A stretch of 59,948 bases of DNA from Smittium culicis (GCA_001970855.1 LSSN01002362.1:1-59948), one strand, 5' to 3'. Numbered from the stretch's first letter, positions 24,033-35,779 are shown. The notes: generated by a model not told the origin, from the sequence alone. Numbers and translations are program-made.

Positions 24033-26077
24033 ATGTATTTCGTAAGGTCAAGTCGAGTTGCTTTTCGATCTGGCCCGCTTAATCTTTTCAGTAAGCACTT
24101 GAATCGCCAGATAGCTAAATCAATCTCTATCTCATCACTATATCTTAAATCTAATGGTTATTCAACCGGTAAAGCCTCGAATTTCGCCTCAAAAGGCAAT
24201 TGTTCGCAGCAACTAGAAGGAAATACACGCTCTTTTTATAAGTCTTCGATTTTTTCTAATTTTGAACCGAAAAACTTCGCAGCTTTTTCAAAACCAAAAA
24301 ACTTCAACTCAAACTTACCAAAGCACTATAGCTCAAAAAGCGATTCGAATTCAGAAAATAAATCCGATCAAGGTATACCAATTTATTATTATAGAAAAAC
24401 ATACCATTTACAAAATTCAGTTTTGCTCTATACAAGTTTAACGTATCCACACGCTTGTTTATTCTAGAAAATAAAAAATGGTTTTGGATTCCTGTTAAAG
24501 TTGGTATCGCCTATATATGCTTCCAGCAACTATACCACATCATATCAAAAAATGTAGAGGATGCAAAAGGCTTCTCCGAAAAAAAAGTCATTGAAGGGCC
24601 ATGGCATGTAAAACATCTTTTATTGTGTATTTTTTTCTGAAAAAAAATTCAGACATAAAAACATAAATCCTAAAAACCAATACATTTACATTTACATTTA
24701 CATTTACATTTACAATTACTCACTTGACTTTTTTTTTTTTTTCATTTTTCTATTTTTGCAGGTGAAATTTTTGTGCTCGTTGCCGTTGAAACTGATGTCT
24801 AGGATGTTTGGCGAATTTAATAGACTGGAAATCCCGGTTGTCTTGAGAGAGCCTTTATTCAAGCTTTATGGCTACATTTTCAATTGTAACTATGATGAAA
24901 TGGTCAATCCTAACTTGAAAGACTACAAGTGCTTATCTGACTTTTTTTTCAGAGAAATAAAGCTTGAACATCGACCAATTAGTTCATCGCCAATTGTAAC
25001 TATATTAAAATAAAAGAAACTTTACCTTTATCTTTTTTCTATGCTGTAAATATTTATTTGAAACTTTTTTGTCTCACTCTTTTTTTTTTATAGGTTAGTC
25101 CATCCGATGGGAAAATATTACATTTCGGAATAGTTGAAAAAAGCATGATCGAGCAGGTTAAAGGAATAACTTACCATATCAATGATCTTTTGGGCGAGAA
25201 CACGGTTGTTGATCCTAGTTTAGCTCACGACGAAGCAGTCCAAGTTTCAAAATCATCAAATTCTGAGTCACTCGTATCGGCCAACAAATTCGCAGAAATC
25301 AACGGTATCGAATACAGCTTGGACCAATTAATGGGCAATGGCAGCCTTGAAGCATCAACAGATGCGAATAATTTAAGATCAGGCGGTCAAGAAAGTGCAG
25401 TTTCGGCAAACGCAGCTACATCCGACAACAAAGGGGAAGCGAAAGTATTGCCAAATACCATTAGCAAAGATAGGGATTTGTTCTATGCTGTTGTTTACTT
25501 GGCGCCCGGAGATTACCACAGATTCCACTCGCCAGCAAACTTCACCGCGACGATCAGACGCCATTTCCACGGTGAGCTGTATTCAGTGTCGCCGTATATA
25601 GCTCAAAGACTGCGTGATTTATTCGTTTTGAACGAGCGAGTTTGTCTTATTGGTCATTGGGAGCACGGCTTCTTTGGGTACATTCCAGTAGGCGCTACAA
25701 ACGTCGGATCAATAGTTATCCACGGTGACGACGAGCTGGTAACTAACTTGCCGGAGAAACTGGTCGTTGAGAAAAAAATTGAGAAGACAGCAGCCAACAA
25801 AAAACCTATTTACGGAAGCCATCCTGCACATGATGACAGCAACAACAATAAACGCGAAGTAAGCGGGTTACACTATGACGAAGTTCTGTATACGAATTTG
25901 GTTGGTTTTGAGAAGGTCGGGGAAGGCAACGGAATATTTTACAAGAAAGGAAGCGAGATCGGTGGGTTCAAGCTGGGATCGACGGTTGTTGTTGTTTTTG
26001 AGGCTCCAAAGACGTTCAAGTTTGATATTCAAGTAGGCCAAAAAATCAAATTGGGCGAAAGTTTAGGGAATTTTTAG
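24033..26077 (+). CDS. PSD1: Mitochondrial phosphatidylserine decarboxylase
   Basis: Converts phosphatidylserine to phosphatidylethanolamine at the inner mitochondrial membrane, using a pyruvoyl group made by self-cleavage. Four exons (24033-24372, 24468-24607, 24762-24995, 25094-26077) give 565 residues. Residues 1-50 are rich in Arg and Ser with no acidic residues, as in a mitochondrial presequence. A membrane segment (FWIPVKVGIAYICFQ) sits near 119-138. The catalytic core begins with LPLKLMSRMFGEFN and continues with SDFFFREIK, SPSDGKIL, YLAPGDYHRFHSP, RRHFHGELYSV and GATNVGSI. The LGST autocleavage motif lies at 532-535, so alpha/beta cleavage would be before Ser534. A long hydrophilic insert at about 275-350 separates two halves of the core and contains a second copy of a GI.Y..(D)xL(M/L)G motif. 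A further insert follows near 425-450. Length and motifs indicate the Psd1 type, not Psd2. Confidence 0.95.
24681..24715. repeat. ACATTT microsatellite in PSD1 intron 2
   Basis: About six tandem hexamers of the ACATTT type, followed by a T-tract before the acceptor TTTGCAG. The hexamer run is a likely length-polymorphic site and does not touch coding sequence. Confidence 0.8.
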
Positions 26078-26387
26078 ACTTTTTTTCTTCTTTAGAGTCG
26101 TCTTTTTTTTTTCTCTCTCTCCCAGAATTTTGTGTACTTTCACTAATAATTTGCAAGTGAGTATAAATGCAGTAGATGGAAAATATCTGTTACTACTTTT
26201 CGAAATAAATTTATATTTGGTTTTAATTTTTATACAGTTAAATAGTTTTATTTTATTAGAACTAAAAAGAAACAAAGAGTTTATTAATCTTTGTGCGAAA
26301 TAATGAAGGGAGTGGATGGAGATAAAATATAAAGCCAGAATAAATAACAATATAAGCATAGTGATAAAAGAATCAAAAAGTTAGGGG

Positions 26388-26415
26388 TGGGAGAGTGGGA
26401 GAGTGGGAGAGTGGG
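26388..26415. repeat. 8-bp minisatellite GAGTGGGA
   Basis: Three or more copies of GAGTGGGA in tandem, lying between the convergent 3' ends of PSD1 and CAB5. G-rich runs on one strand could affect 3'-end formation; that is inference. Confidence 0.75.
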
Positions 26416-26480
26416 GCGAAAGTAGAAGAAAATTAAAAAGGCGTGGATTTATAAAAAATTAAACTTGAATTCGGGTAATT

Positions 26481-27318
26481 TTAGAGGTACGAGGAAATGG
26501 CGAGGACCGTGGAGCTGCTGGCCAGACTTCCGAGTGCTAGGTAGAAGTAGTTTCGCGGGACGATGAGCAAAAAGATGGCGCTTGCAGCGGCGGCGAAAGG
26601 AGCAACGAGCAGCGACAGAGTCTTGAAAGCGGACGGCGTGATAGCGTCAATGATCCTCTGCGCTTGCAAGCAGGCGTCGTCGATGCTGCCGGAATTATCG
26701 ATGACGAACGAGGCTTTTGCGATTTTCGCAGCGAGCGGCAGCTGCGCGCTGATCCTCGCGGCTGCCTGATCGCGCGAGTAGCTGTTGCGCGCCATCAGGC
26801 GCTCCACTTGCTGGTCGCTCGAGCACGCAACAACGATCGATTTCGAACAGTACCTGTCGAGACTCGATTCGAACAGCAGCGGGATATCGAGAACGACGAG
26901 CTTCGTGCCTTTGAGGTACTCGGAAATGACGCCAAGAACTAGATACTTGCGCACCTGGCCGTGCGTGATCTTGTTCAGGACTTGTCGCTCCTGCTGATCA
27001 TTGAATATTATTTCGCCGAGCAGTGACCGATTTATTTGCTGCGAGTTTTCTTGCAGGATCCTGGTGCCGAAATGCGCTAGCGTCTTCTTGTACGCCGTTT
27101 GGCCTGGTTCCATGATCTGTCTCGCAATTTGATCTGCATCGATAACTGGGACATTAATTTTTTTCAGGTAATTGCTTATTGTACTTTTGCCTTTATTATT
27201 ATTAAATTAATAGGAATATTTAAATTAACAAGTAAAGTAATTCGTTTATTTATATTTTATAAATGTTTATGATTAAATTACCAGTTGATATTCCCCCAGT
27301 CAACCCTACTATTAGCAT
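26481..27318 (-). CDS. CAB5: Dephospho-CoA kinase
   Basis: Phosphorylates the 3'-hydroxyl of dephospho-CoA, the last step of CoA synthesis. Two exons: 27318-27282 (the first 12 codons) and 27190-26481, 248 residues in all. The intron (91 bp) splits the P-loop codon for Gly, and the splice restores GLTGGISTGKSTIS. Other family marks are VIDADQIARQIMEPGQTAY, LVVLDIPLLFES and the lid-like RNSYSRDQAAARISAQ with FVIDNSG. After about residue 200 two hydrophobic stretches (LSLLVAPFAAAASAIFLLIV and the last ~20 residues) suggest a membrane-anchored C-terminus, as in several eukaryotic DPCKs. Exon 2 is strikingly GC-rich (about half GC) against an AT-rich neighbourhood. It shares a 665-bp divergent upstream region with the small cysteine protein. 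Confidence 0.93.
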
Positions 27319-27983
27319 ATTGTTGGAACTTGTTTGTTTGATGAGTTATGGCGAATTGGGTTTGGATGTATGAGTATTACTAGAAAAGTTCGAAATTGAA
27401 CTATAAACTAGTTCGAGGTGTTGGTAGGATGGTTAAAAAAACAGAACAGAAGAATTGAATATATGTAGTTTGGTAGGTACAAGAGTAGTTTGATTTTTAG
27501 CGGATACCTCGCAAGATTTATTAGTAGCGGTATAAAGAATACACAAAGAGCAGTTGGTGAAAAGATGTAGCCAGAAGATCTAAAGTAGAATAGAATTACA
27601 GCAATAGAAAGCAAATATTAACTTTGATATTAGGAGTCTACAAGATATAATAAAGTACAGAAAAGCAGAGATATTTCGTGAGAAATTTTACTCAGTACCT
27701 TAAATATAAATATCTTTATTTGACTTTAGATTTAGCTAAAAAAAATATATTTAATGAAAAGAAGCAAATTTATTGGTCCGATTACTAGGTTGGCTAATGC
27801 TGCAATAAAAATTCTTTTGGTTTTCAACTTTAAAATAATTTGCAGTTCAGTTACACGCTTACAAACACCTTTTTTTTTTCTTTACTGGAAATCCTAAAAA
27901 TAAAAAAAAACCATTCTCTAGTTATTTATCATACTATTAATTACATATTTTAGAGCTTCGGTGCGTAGATATTTATATTCAGG
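27319..27983. promoter_or_regulatory. Divergent intergenic region between CAB5 and the small Cys protein
   Basis: 665 bp serve as the upstream region of both genes. Motifs are not identifiable with confidence. TTTAG at 27949-27953 and TTCAG at 27978-27982 could be acceptors of a 5'-UTR intron just before the plus-strand ATG. An ORF on the minus strand (27408-27614) is hydrophobic and unsupported. Confidence 0.35.
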
Positions 27984-28151
27984 ATGAATTCGATGTGCGA
28001 TTACGAGCCTTTACAGAAGTGTCTTGCTGAAAACAAGGGAAACAAGGATATGTGTGTGAAAGAGTGGGAAGATTTCAAGAATATGTGCAGTAAGATGAAA
28101 GTATCTGCTACGAAACCTGAGGTGCATAGCGAAAACAAAAAACAGCTATAA
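27984..28151 (+). CDS. Small twin-cysteine (CHCH-like) protein, 55 residues
   Basis: ATG at 27984; the upstream frame has an in-frame stop. The residues show two cysteine pairs, CDYEPLQKC (C-x7-C, residues 5-13) and CVKEWEDFKNMC (C-x10-C, residues 24-35), in a predicted helical hairpin, with a short Lys-rich tail. Twin cysteine pairs of this kind are typical of small proteins oxidised in the mitochondrial intermembrane space: the COX6B/COA6 type has CX9C-CX10C, and DUF3128 proteins have W.DF..C. The first pair is two residues shorter than the classical spacing, so the family is uncertain. GC and codon use are like those of real genes here. No paralogue is in the window. Confidence 0.6.
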   Translation: MNSMCDYEPLQKCLAENKGNKDMCVKEWEDFKNMCSKMKVSATKPEVHSENKKQL

Positions 28152-28229
28152 AAAATATATTACTCGCAAAATTTTCACACCTTTAGCTTTAATAGATCTT
28201 TAGAAATATATTGAAAATTTTTTTTTATA

Positions 28230-28505
28230 TCAGGCTATTTTTTCAATTTTTAACTTTGATACACAATCTTCATAATATACACTGCCTCTTTTTTTTTCAT
28301 ATTGAATATCCATTTGAAGTCCGAAATCAAAATTGATTCTATGATATTTTATGTATATCGAGTTGTAAAAGAGGGGGTAGCTTACCAAATTGTTATATTT
28401 GTAGAAGTTTCCGCGGTCACCACAGATCTCTACACTTTTTTTAAGATTATTCTTATAGTACTCGTATTCATATTGGAATTTATTTGGTTTATATTTGATA
28501 GACAT
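28230..28505 (-). CDS. Hypothetical 91-residue protein
   Basis: An uninterrupted ORF with an ATG at 28505, rich in Tyr, Lys and Asn, with two Cys. It matches no family I recognise. A GTAAGC/CATAG pair inside could be an intron, but splicing it gives an immediate stop. It is convergent with the preceding small gene, 78 bp away. It may be chance in AT-rich DNA. Confidence 0.25.
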   Translation of the reverse strand: MSIKYKPNKFQYEYEYYKNNLKKSVEICGDRGNFYKYNNLVSYPLFYNSIYIKYHRINFDFGLQMDIQYEKKRGSVYYEDCVSKLKIEKIA

Positions 28506-28529
28506 ATATTATAACAATAACGAAGTAAT

Positions 28530-28685
28530 TAAGGGGTGTAAATTCGTCTCAGAGAGTTTACTAAACATAATATAAAAGCATTTAAAAAATTTTAAAGACA
28601 AATTTTATAAAATGGTTTTAAAATGACCCTCCGCCGCCGCTCTAGCAGCTTAATACTCACTGTAAATTAGTTCAAGGCATAAAAT
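28530..28685 (+). repeat. Dispersed repeat, family C
   Basis: CTCAGAGAGTTTACTAAACA, an AT-rich middle, then CTCCGCCGCCGCTCTAGCAG and CACTGTAAATTAGTTCAAGG. It aligns with 17878-18010 over its length. Confidence 0.5.
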
Positions 28686-29587
28686 TATATAAGAAACATA
28701 TATCAAAATATGAAATATGATGAATTTATTTATATTGTATGAACAAAATAAAAGCTTAAGTTCTTCAATTATTTACTAAACTCGTCATTTTAGCCTTATT
28801 TCCGTTTTTCCTTTAACTTTTCCTATTCATTAAAGATGACTATTTTGATCTTAGGCTATAGTTTTTACTTTTTTCGGATTTAATTTCGTATTTCCTTTTT
28901 TCAATTTTGTTATAGTTATTATCATACTGTACTTTCATCAAGGTGTTCGTTTGGTTGCCATTAAAACTAATAATTAAAATAGCAGCTTTTGTATGACAAT
29001 ATTATTAAACTAAACTTTATAATTTATAAATTATAATTCATTATATTTAAATTGGTATAATACACGTCATTGGATAAATTTAGATTGAGTGCTATCGTCT
29101 TTATATATAAAAACATCCAAAATTAAAAACAAAATAAATAAGTTTTTTTTATATTTTATATTTAAATGTTAAGGTAAGCATTGTAGTTATTCTCTTCATC
29201 TATACTCTTACAGAGATTCTCTACCAAGAATAATTAGATTTTCAAAACTCTTTCTAAAAAATGAGTTATGTGGATATAATGTCAAATCTATTCTTCGCTA
29301 TCGCTCGAACAGTCTAGACCGTTCTTCGGGACCCAAGGAACCTTTAATGATTGATATGTGCACCATTAGGTCACATTTCACTTTATTGGTAGACTTTAAA
29401 ATAATAATTATTAAAAATGAGTTCATTGAAAAAAAATATATAAATAAATAAATAAAAGCCGGTTCAAATCCTCATAGTTATCATTAGCCATTTCTAAAGC
29501 CACATTTCGCGCTTATAAAAATCTATTCCTAAAATAAAATTAAAATAAAGAATACAATTAAATCAAATCATTAACAATAAAAACAAA
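28686..29587. other. Intergenic, flank of retroelement remains
   Basis: No gene is seen. A GGTTCAAATCC at 29461 resembles a tRNA B box but no cloverleaf can be drawn around it. The stretch 29290-29400 is more GC-rich and might belong to the untranslated end of the adjacent retroelement fragment. Confidence 0.35.
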
Positions 29588-30430
29588 AAACAAAATCAGC
29601 AACAAGCAGAGCAACAACAGAGTGTCGCAGTTCTTAAAATCCAAGTTCAAGCTCTCAACGCAGCGCTCGAAAAGTTACAAAGAATCTATGACTCCAGCAG
29701 CCAATCTGATGTCAATACGCCAGAAAAGATTTGCAATATCAATAGCGAGTCCTATCAATACGGTTTTTCGGACCTTAGCCCCGAAAATCAAGAACGGATA
29801 TCCAAAAATTATTTTTAACACAAGTTGGCAAGCCATGCAGTTACTGCCATCAAAAACAGACATCCTGAGCCCGCTGGAGGCTATTTTAAATCTGCAGAAC
29901 TTAATAAAACAATCAAGCTCAGTTTACAACCTGAAAAAGAAGATGTACTACTCTCAGAATCTGACTAACATATCCTTGATCTTGTAAGGATCGGCACCTA
30001 TGTCGAAGATATATCAAGGGGGGTCACTGAGCTTACATCGCTGACAGAACCTGAAATCAAGATTTATGGCGAAGCAAATAATGGAAGCTCAAAAGACCTT
30101 TTCAGGCTTGCTCTTAACTATGCGAACAAATGAAAAAATTCCAGAAGAGTTACAATATGCAAAAATACAAGGTTTAACAAAGAAATTGGAACCTCAGCTC
30201 CAAATTCCAGAGCCTTGGAAAATCAATATCTGTTTCATGAAGAAACCATGGGGGGAATTGAAAGTGCAAGACAAACAAGTAGGAATGATAGGCTTTTCAG
30301 GGACGCAGTTTCTTATAATTCAATTCATAGTCAGCCGAGACTGTTCCAGAACCAATTCAATAATTGAAGAAATACCACAAACTACCGAGGAAGTCAAAAT
30401 AATCGTAACGAAGGTACCTCAAGTGTTATG
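29588..30430 (+). pseudogene. Decayed retroelement gag-like fragment
   Basis: One frame reads as a gag-type protein with scattered stops: a Gln-rich start (QQQSVAVLKIQVQALN), a helical stretch, then a basic, Asn/Arg-rich end with FRDAVSYNSIHSQPRLF and NTTNYRGSQNNRNEG. GC content is well above background. It lies head-on with the minus-strand gypsy element. No polymerase follows on the plus strand, so the family (LTR or DIRS-like) cannot be set. Confidence 0.4.
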
Positions 30431-30454
30431 CACAGAAACACTCTAGAACTTTAT

Positions 30455-30620
30455 GTAACATTATGGAATACAATGAAGCATCGTAGAACATCTAAGAGCA
30501 TCATGGAATACAATGGAATCTTATTGAACATCAAAGAACATAATGGAACATTTTGGGATTTTATGGAATGTTATCAATAAATTATTTATGTCGCTTCTAG
30601 AGCCTTCTAGAACATTTCAT
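30455..30620. repeat. Degenerate short tandem repeats (AACAT-ATGGAA type)
   Basis: Phrases such as TTATGGAATACAATG, CATCATGGAATACAATGG, CATAATGGAACATTTTGG and TTTTATGGAATGTTATC recur at about 20-30-bp spacing. They look like a worn minisatellite at the end of the gag-like fragment. Confidence 0.45.
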
Positions 30621-30748
30621 AAGATTCCGCAAGCTATTATTTGAAAATTATTAATTCTTTTATAATTATATTTATTTAATAATATCATTTAGATTTTTAT
30701 TCAAAAGTATAAAAGGATAACCTTTTTCCATCTTTCAGAAAAATCTAA

Positions 30749-30800
30749 GTGTATTATTTATTTTATAATATTTATCCCTATAATATTAAATAAATAACAC
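30749..30800. repeat. Near-perfect inverted repeat
   Basis: The left arm starts GTGTATTATTTATTTT and the right arm ends TAAATAAATAACAC, with a CCC-centred loop. It could fold as a hairpin of over 20 bp. It lies just after a TATAAAAGG box (30708) and before the gypsy remains, at a probable junction between elements. Confidence 0.55.
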
Positions 30801-31006
30801 TATCTAAGTCTAATTCTTAGTTTCAGTTTCAGTCCAATCTTAGCCATGTCTTTACTCCTCCCTTCGTGCCTAACAATATTAGTGTCATTCGTAGTTACCT
30901 GACTTTCCGATATTGATGGATTCGTAAGTGTCAGTCCGTACACTATTTCTGCGGGTTAATTTCCCAGAGATCAGTTCTTAGTAGTGCGTATATCTAAGAG
31001 TGCTCG

Positions 31007-33730
31007 CTACAAGTAAAAGTCCCAACTTTCAGGCTTGTCGGTATCTAGCTTTCGCATAGTCTGATTTAAAGTTTTGATACTGCGTTCTACTTGGCAATTT
31101 GCCTGAGGTCGGTAGGCGGTTACAGGTTGATATTTTATACCCAAGTAGCGGTTAAAACAGGCACATGATTCATTACTTAGGTGTGTACCTCTATCCGTTA
31201 TAAATAATTTTGGTACGCCAAATTGCGCTACTATCTTTTCACGCATAAATGCGATAATAGTGGATGCATTGGCATTTTTGTTTGCAACGGCAACCGGCTA
31301 TTTAGTAAAGTAATCTATTGCAACAATAATATATTTATTGCCTGAGTTGAATGTAGGCGTAAAGGGTCCTGTTAAGTCTAATCCCCATTGTTGAAAGGGC
31401 TCAGTTGCTTGTATTCCACTATGGGGGGGGGGGGTTCTTCTTACTAAATAAGTATTCCTTTGGCACTGTTCGCACCTTTTTATGATACATTTCACTATAC
31501 GTATGCTCCTGGAACGAAATAATTTTCTGTTAATATGCGGAATGTTTCCGTCGCATTTTTATGATTTTCGTTATGCACCGCTCTTATAATGTCGTGTAGC
31601 ACACTTAGATGAACTTACACCTTCTTAGTGTCGTTTAATTTTACTTGTGATTTTTCCTGATCAAGAACGTACTTATTACCGATCTTATTATCACCAGGAA
31701 GGGGCCTCTTTTTGACCAGGCGATCTAATTCAGCCACAGTTTCTGATTTTAGTTGGTTGAATTCCGTGAAGTAAAGGAATAATACTTCCTCTTTTAGCTC
31801 TTCCGGTAATTTTTCCAAAGGGAATCGACTCAAAAAATCTGCAGGATTCGAGATACCTTCGTTGTGCCTTACTTTAAAGTCATAATTTCTTAACTTTACC
31901 TCCCATCGCCCTAGTCTCCCCTTCCCTGAGGGGTTGGAGAAAAGGGTGGTGAGTGCTCTATGATCAGTAATAACCTCAAATGGTCGACCATAAAGGTATT
32001 AATGGTAATATTCAATTTTCCATATTACTTCAAGTCCCTCTAGGTGGTTAATTGCATAATTTTTCTCGGCTGGCAATAGTGTGCGACTAGCATACCCGAT
32101 GATTTTATCTCGGCCATCTACGCCCTGGGCTAATATAGCTCTAAGTCCCAACGTAGATGCATCAATTATCAACACAAATGGTAGACTCTAGTCTGGGTAC
32201 TGAAGTAACGGGGAAGATAGCAAACGGTTGCGCAAGTTATCGAACGCATCCTGCTGAAGTTGGGTCCATTTAAACGGGACGTCCTTTTTCAACAGTGCAG
32301 TTAGGGGTTTAGCTATAGTTGAAAACTCTTTTATAAATTTTCTGTAGTACCCTACTAAACCTAAGAAACTGCGAACTTCAGTATCATCCTTAGGCAACGT
32401 AGCATTTTCAACTGATATTAACTTCTCTCCATCCGGTCGGATACCATGTTGATCCACCACATGGCCCAGGTATTTTACTGTAGTATGACCAAAGTGGCAC
32501 TTATTAGTATGTAGTTTCACCCCTTTATTTTTAAGTAGGGTGATTACTTTCTCTACATGTTGCAAATTTTCTGACCAAGTCTTGCTAAATATAATGACAT
32601 CGTCAATAAAGATTAAAGCACAGTGCCAAAGAACATCTGTCAATAAGTTTTCCATAGTGCGCTGGAAGATGGCAGGCGCATTGGTTAATCCAAAAGGCTT
32701 AACGGTGAACTGAAATAGTCCTAAGCCAGGCCCGGGTGTAAATGCTGTAAGTTTCTGCGTATCTGGTTCAAGGGGTATTTGCCAATAACCCGACAGTGCA
32801 TCCAAGGTGGAGAAATATTTAGCTCCTGAAAATCGACTTAGCAGCTCGTCAATGTTAGGGAGCGGGTACGAGTCCTTTTTAGTGACCTCGTTTGGTTTGC
32901 GGTAGTCAACGCAAATGCGTTTCTTTCCGTCTTTCTTCCCTACTACTACCATAGGAAAAGAGTAGGGGCTTTTGGAAGGAATAATTACTCTTTGTTTATT
33001 CATGTCATCAATTTCCTCTAGTACTCCATCTTGCAAGTTGTGCGCAAGTCGGTACGGTTTTAACTTAATAGGATGTAAGTCTAATAGCTCAATTTCGCAG
33101 GGGTCTAAATCGGCTCCACGCAAATCTTCTAGTCGTTCAGCAAAAGTGTCAGTGTATTTATCCAGTAAGTCGTGGGTTGCCTTCTGGTAGCTTTCAGCTA
33201 GCTCCTTATTTATGGAGTGGCCAAATTTATCTACAGTATTTCTCTCTGTAAACTCTGGAAGCTGCGAAGTGGTGGTAACTTCGGCCTTATTAAAGTTCAC
33301 TCTAGTTTCTAATATAAGCGGTACTGTGTGTAGGTCCGTACCTATCTCCACTGTCATTTCTTTCTTCTTTAGCGAGATTTCGGCACCTATAGTTGCCATA
33401 AAGTCTACGCCCAGGAGGAATAAATCTGCGTGGGTGTTTTCATGACTCTAAATGGCGCACTACAAGTAAAGGTTGGAAAAGTGAGTATAACTGCTTTTAT
33501 TTCTTGTGAGGGCTGACTAGACCCACTTACAGGAGTGATCAACAGGGAGGAGGTTTCTAGGGGTTTCAACTGTAGTTTCTTAACTAATTCTGTAGAGAGT
33601 ACGTTAATAGATGACCCAATATTGTACTGAAATGTAACCAGGTTACCATTTACTTTAATCAGTCCTTTTATTGCTGCGATATTTGTCACTGGGACAGCTT
33701 GCAGTTCGATGGAAACTAAGTTAACGTTAT
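31007..33730 (-). pseudogene. Ty3/gypsy pol remnant (PR-RT-RNaseH-IN)
   Basis: The protease segment has NIGSSINVLS where DTGA/S is expected, so the catalytic Asp is lost. It then shifts frame near 33420 and resumes at LLGVDFMATIGAEI. The reverse transcriptase (33399-32188) is the best kept: KKDGKKRICVDYR, LPNIDELL, YFSTLDALSGYWQI, FGLTNAPAIFQRTM and the active-site FIDDVIIFS. A TAG follows LQYPD, then RNase H pieces (LIIDAS, EVITDHRAL). The integrase zinc region is broken. The core keeps GLDLTGPF, IDYFTK, FITDRGTHLS and YRPQANCQVER, so the three DDE acidic positions can be seen in pieces separated by stops. Confidence 0.85.
31423..31434. repeat. G12 homopolymer in the integrase region
   Basis: Twelve consecutive G on the plus strand, read as a proline run on the coding strand. 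This is an unusual tract in so AT-rich a window and a likely slippage site or assembly error. Confidence 0.8.
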
Positions 33731-33748
33731 ATTATTATAATTTACTAC

Positions 33749-35032
33749 TTAATTCTTATACGGGGTTTGGTCCACGTTCATTAACCGAGGGTACGGATTG
33801 TTAGACCGTAACGGCTCGTGTCGTGGTCGCGGTAATGAAGAAAAAGGTTCCCTCTTGTTTGGGTTATTTTGGTGTGTAGGGGTTTCGGTGGGGAACGTCC
33901 TAAAATCCATTTCGGCGTGTTCATGTCGTTTACATTTTCGACGGAACGGCCTTGACGAACTTGCAGTGGGTGCAGTTCGTGGAGTTTCGGTACCGCGACT
34001 AGGTTTGTGCTTTACCGCGGAAACCTTTTTATTTAGCACGCTATCTGTACCAGGAGGTTTTTTCTTTATGCTAAACATAGATGTGCTAGTAGTGGCGTGC
34101 GCGGGGGTATCAAAGTCTTTAGCGTTATTTTTGTCAAAGACTCGCTTTTGTTCTTCTTTCTTAGCAAAGAATTTCATGATTTCTTCGACAGTCTTGACTT
34201 CTTTGTCAAGTAGTCGATTACGATCCACCTCCGTGTACTCCTTTAAGATATTGACTACTTTTGTAGCCTCATCTGTTGGCGCCATGATCTGGAAATTTTT
34301 TAGTAGCTTAGAAAAGGTGAAGAGTGACTCTTCCGCATAGATGTTCATTTTTTTGAACTCTGCCTTTGCGAGGGTCTTGCGATCATGGGTAGTGAATCTC
34401 TGGGTGAATTTCACTATGAACGTATCCCATTCTGCGTATAAAACCATGAGAGGCTCTACCACTCTTAGCACTTCGCCTTCCAGGTACTCTTTAAAGTAAT
34501 TTAAGAGCTCTTCTGAGTCGAGCGAAATGGACAGGGACTTGACGTGTTTATTGAAGGTCTCTGTAAATTTCCAGACATCTTCATCCCATCTCCCATGAAA
34601 AATTTGGGGCGCTTGGTGGATCCAAGTACTGATGTTAGTGCTGGTTAATTTGGTAGGCGTCGACGAGGCGGCATCCGGTTCGCTGTTGTCTTCCGGATTA
34701 TCATAATCGTCTCCTTCAGTTTCCTCCTTATCCTGAATAGATAATTTTCGCAAGTTACGCGTAAGGGTATCTATCGGGGTTTGTTTTTGAACAATCCCTA
34801 CACGTACATACGCGCTTTTTTTGTCTAATAAGTGTTTACTAATGGTGGGGGAGTCGAACAGGGAATAAACTTTTGCATACTCCTGTTCTCTGAGTATAGT
34901 TGGAGATAAATGGAGTTCATCTATACTAGAGTCCTACGAATCGGTATCTAACAGCATTGGAGAGGAGTGTTCGTTGATTTCGGACTCGTCACTTGATGAG
35001 CCTAGGTGGGAGCGCCAAAACGTCGGATTCAT
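33749..35032 (-). pseudogene. Ty3/gypsy gag remnant
   Basis: ATG at 35032 (MNPTFWRSHLGSSSDES...) with an in-frame TAG near 34935, then open to 33749; about 427 codons. A capsid-like region (PQIFHGRWDEDVWKFTETFN... through LLKNFQIM) lies around residues 135-270 and a Lys/Arg-rich tail follows. No CCHC zinc knuckle is visible. Pol lies in a different frame, as is common for this class. Confidence 0.75.
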
Positions 35033-35779
35033 GTTTTCGGGGCTGAATTCAGCTTTTCATCAACGGTTTTCGGTAAGCTCAAGCGTTTTCGAGAACGCTG
35101 GGACTTTGGTGTTAAACTCAGAAAGAAGGGTCGGATCTTCGCGGCTTCTGAGTTCACAGTGTGGGCAGTCACTTTCCTCTTCGTAGTCGGCTCCAAAGAT
35201 TGGAGGAGTACGGAGGGGGGAGGAATGGGTACTGGAGCGAGAAGTTTTGGCTGAAATATTTATAGTGTAAGAAGTTAAAGTTAATTTTATTAATACAGTT
35301 TTGGCTGTAAGTTTAGTAAATACACGTGTAAAATTGATAATGTATTTAACTATATTTACACTTGAGCTATCAGAATTTTAATATGATATTTTAATAGTAT
35401 AATTTATTTTTTTTATAAATTCAAATAAAATACAAAAGATATAAGTCAAATTAATATTTAGAGGACGTGTGACTATTTAATTAAGTCCTATGGTCAGTCT
35501 TTTATAATATGCAGTGTAAATCCGTTGAATTAATTAGAAATAATTTTTCTGATACAGTATTAGCATAATAGTTCGCTAGATAGTGGAATTATTGTTTTAT
35601 AGACGGATATGACCTTATATTGAATACCCTAAGGTAAAACTCTATGGCCAGTTTTTGTATTCTGGACTTGGAATTTATTTGAATTTTTATAAATTAATAA
35701 TTAGCAGTTAAATGGAAATAAAGTTAATTTGATGTTTGAATAGTTTTGGTGTTTTAGAAGCTTGTATCCTTTTCATGCG

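Larger units (their letters stand above)
30990..35260 (-). mobile_element. Ty3/gypsy LTR-retrotransposon, decayed
   Basis: Order on the minus strand: gag, protease, reverse transcriptase, RNase H, integrase. That is the Ty3/gypsy (Metaviridae) order, with integrase last. GC is clearly above the AT-rich flanks. Long terminal repeats were searched for by eye on both sides and not found, so the true ends are uncertain. Stops and a frameshift break the reading frames, so it is not autonomous. Confidence 0.9.

Noticed and set aside
29440..29500. GGTTCAAATCC B-box-like sequence
   Set aside because: No A box or cloverleaf around it; flanks are simple AT repeats.
33798..34340. 180-codon plus-strand ORF
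   Set aside because: It is the antisense shadow of the gypsy gag gene; no domain is recognisable in it.
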